A stretch of 5,264 bases of DNA from Candidatus Agrococcus pullicola (GTDB lineage: Bacteria; Actinomycetota; Actinomycetes; Actinomycetales; Microbacteriaceae). Location of the stretch: NCBI GenBank assembly GCA_019115685.1, contig DXDC01000003.1, forward strand, positions 1 through 5,264, read 5' to 3'. Each line of letters starts with the position of its first letter. Position 1 is the stretch's first letter. Positions 5,235 to 5,264 of this stretch are shown here, one piece after another. The notes beneath the pieces were generated by a model. The model was not told where the DNA came from. It did no database searches and saw nothing but the letters and a program-made list of their open reading frames with translations. A program made the position numbers and the translations under genes.

Positions 5235-5264
5235 AACTCGACAAGCTTACAGAATTTTTTGGGC
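5178..5264. repeat. 87-bp direct repeat, copy 2 (truncated tRNA copy)
   Basis: This copy is identical to 4960-5046 and runs to the last base of the window, so the repeat may extend further. Copies spaced by 218 bp are what a tandem duplication of a 218-bp unit would give. A sequence-end or assembly effect is also possible, because the identity is still unbroken at the edge. Confidence 0.95.

Noticed and set aside
4944..5264. The tRNA repeats as attachment sites of an integrated element, or as a CRISPR-like array.
   Set aside because: Only two copies exist, with no integrase or cas gene in the window. The duplicated part is the 5' end of the tRNA, whereas integrases usually duplicate the 3' end, and the interval is only 131 bp.

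Overview
The window looks like ordinary chromosome from a high-GC actinobacterium. Both strands have the strong G/C third-position bias of that group. The glycosyltransferase resembles actinobacterial MgtA (M. tuberculosis Rv0557-type), GTG and TTG starts occur, and the tRNA gene does not encode its CCA end. A member of the Microbacteriaceae or a relative is my guess, but nothing here fixes the genus.

Layout, left to right. (1) 1-545: a minus-strand pair, made of a small four-helix membrane protein (486-112) overlapping by ATGA a second gene that leaves the window (115-1). A 20-bp palindrome at 510-529 sits in the gap between this pair and the divergent TetR-family regulator (546-1148), forming a typical autoregulated divergon. 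(2) 1145-2972: a two-component system on the minus strand, a NarL/LuxR-type response regulator (1816-1145) and its HisKA_3-type membrane histidine kinase (2972-1809). Their reading frames overlap by 8 bp. The regulator gene is convergent with tetR and shares its last 4 bp with it. (3) 3159-5005: a plus-strand operon of an MgtA-like GT4 mannosyltransferase and a DedA-family membrane protein, overlapping by 10 bp. It diverges from the kinase across a 186-bp gap. (4) 4944-5264: tRNA-Lys(UUU) on the minus strand, convergent with and overlapping the 3' end of the dedA frame, followed by an exact 87-bp repeat that carries only the 5' 57 nt of the same tRNA.

How the parts may work together: a DedA protein (a family implicated in moving polyprenyl-phosphate or phospholipids across the membrane) next to a lipid mannosyltransferase suggests a glycolipid or envelope-polymer function. 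The divergent kinase/regulator pair could be an envelope sensor controlling it; that link rests on position only. The TetR divergon is probably an independent switch.

I found no new defence, mobile or RNA system. The least ordinary part is the right end, where a dedA frame with no stop of its own reads antisense through tRNA-Lys and a 3'-truncated tRNA copy lies 218 bp away.
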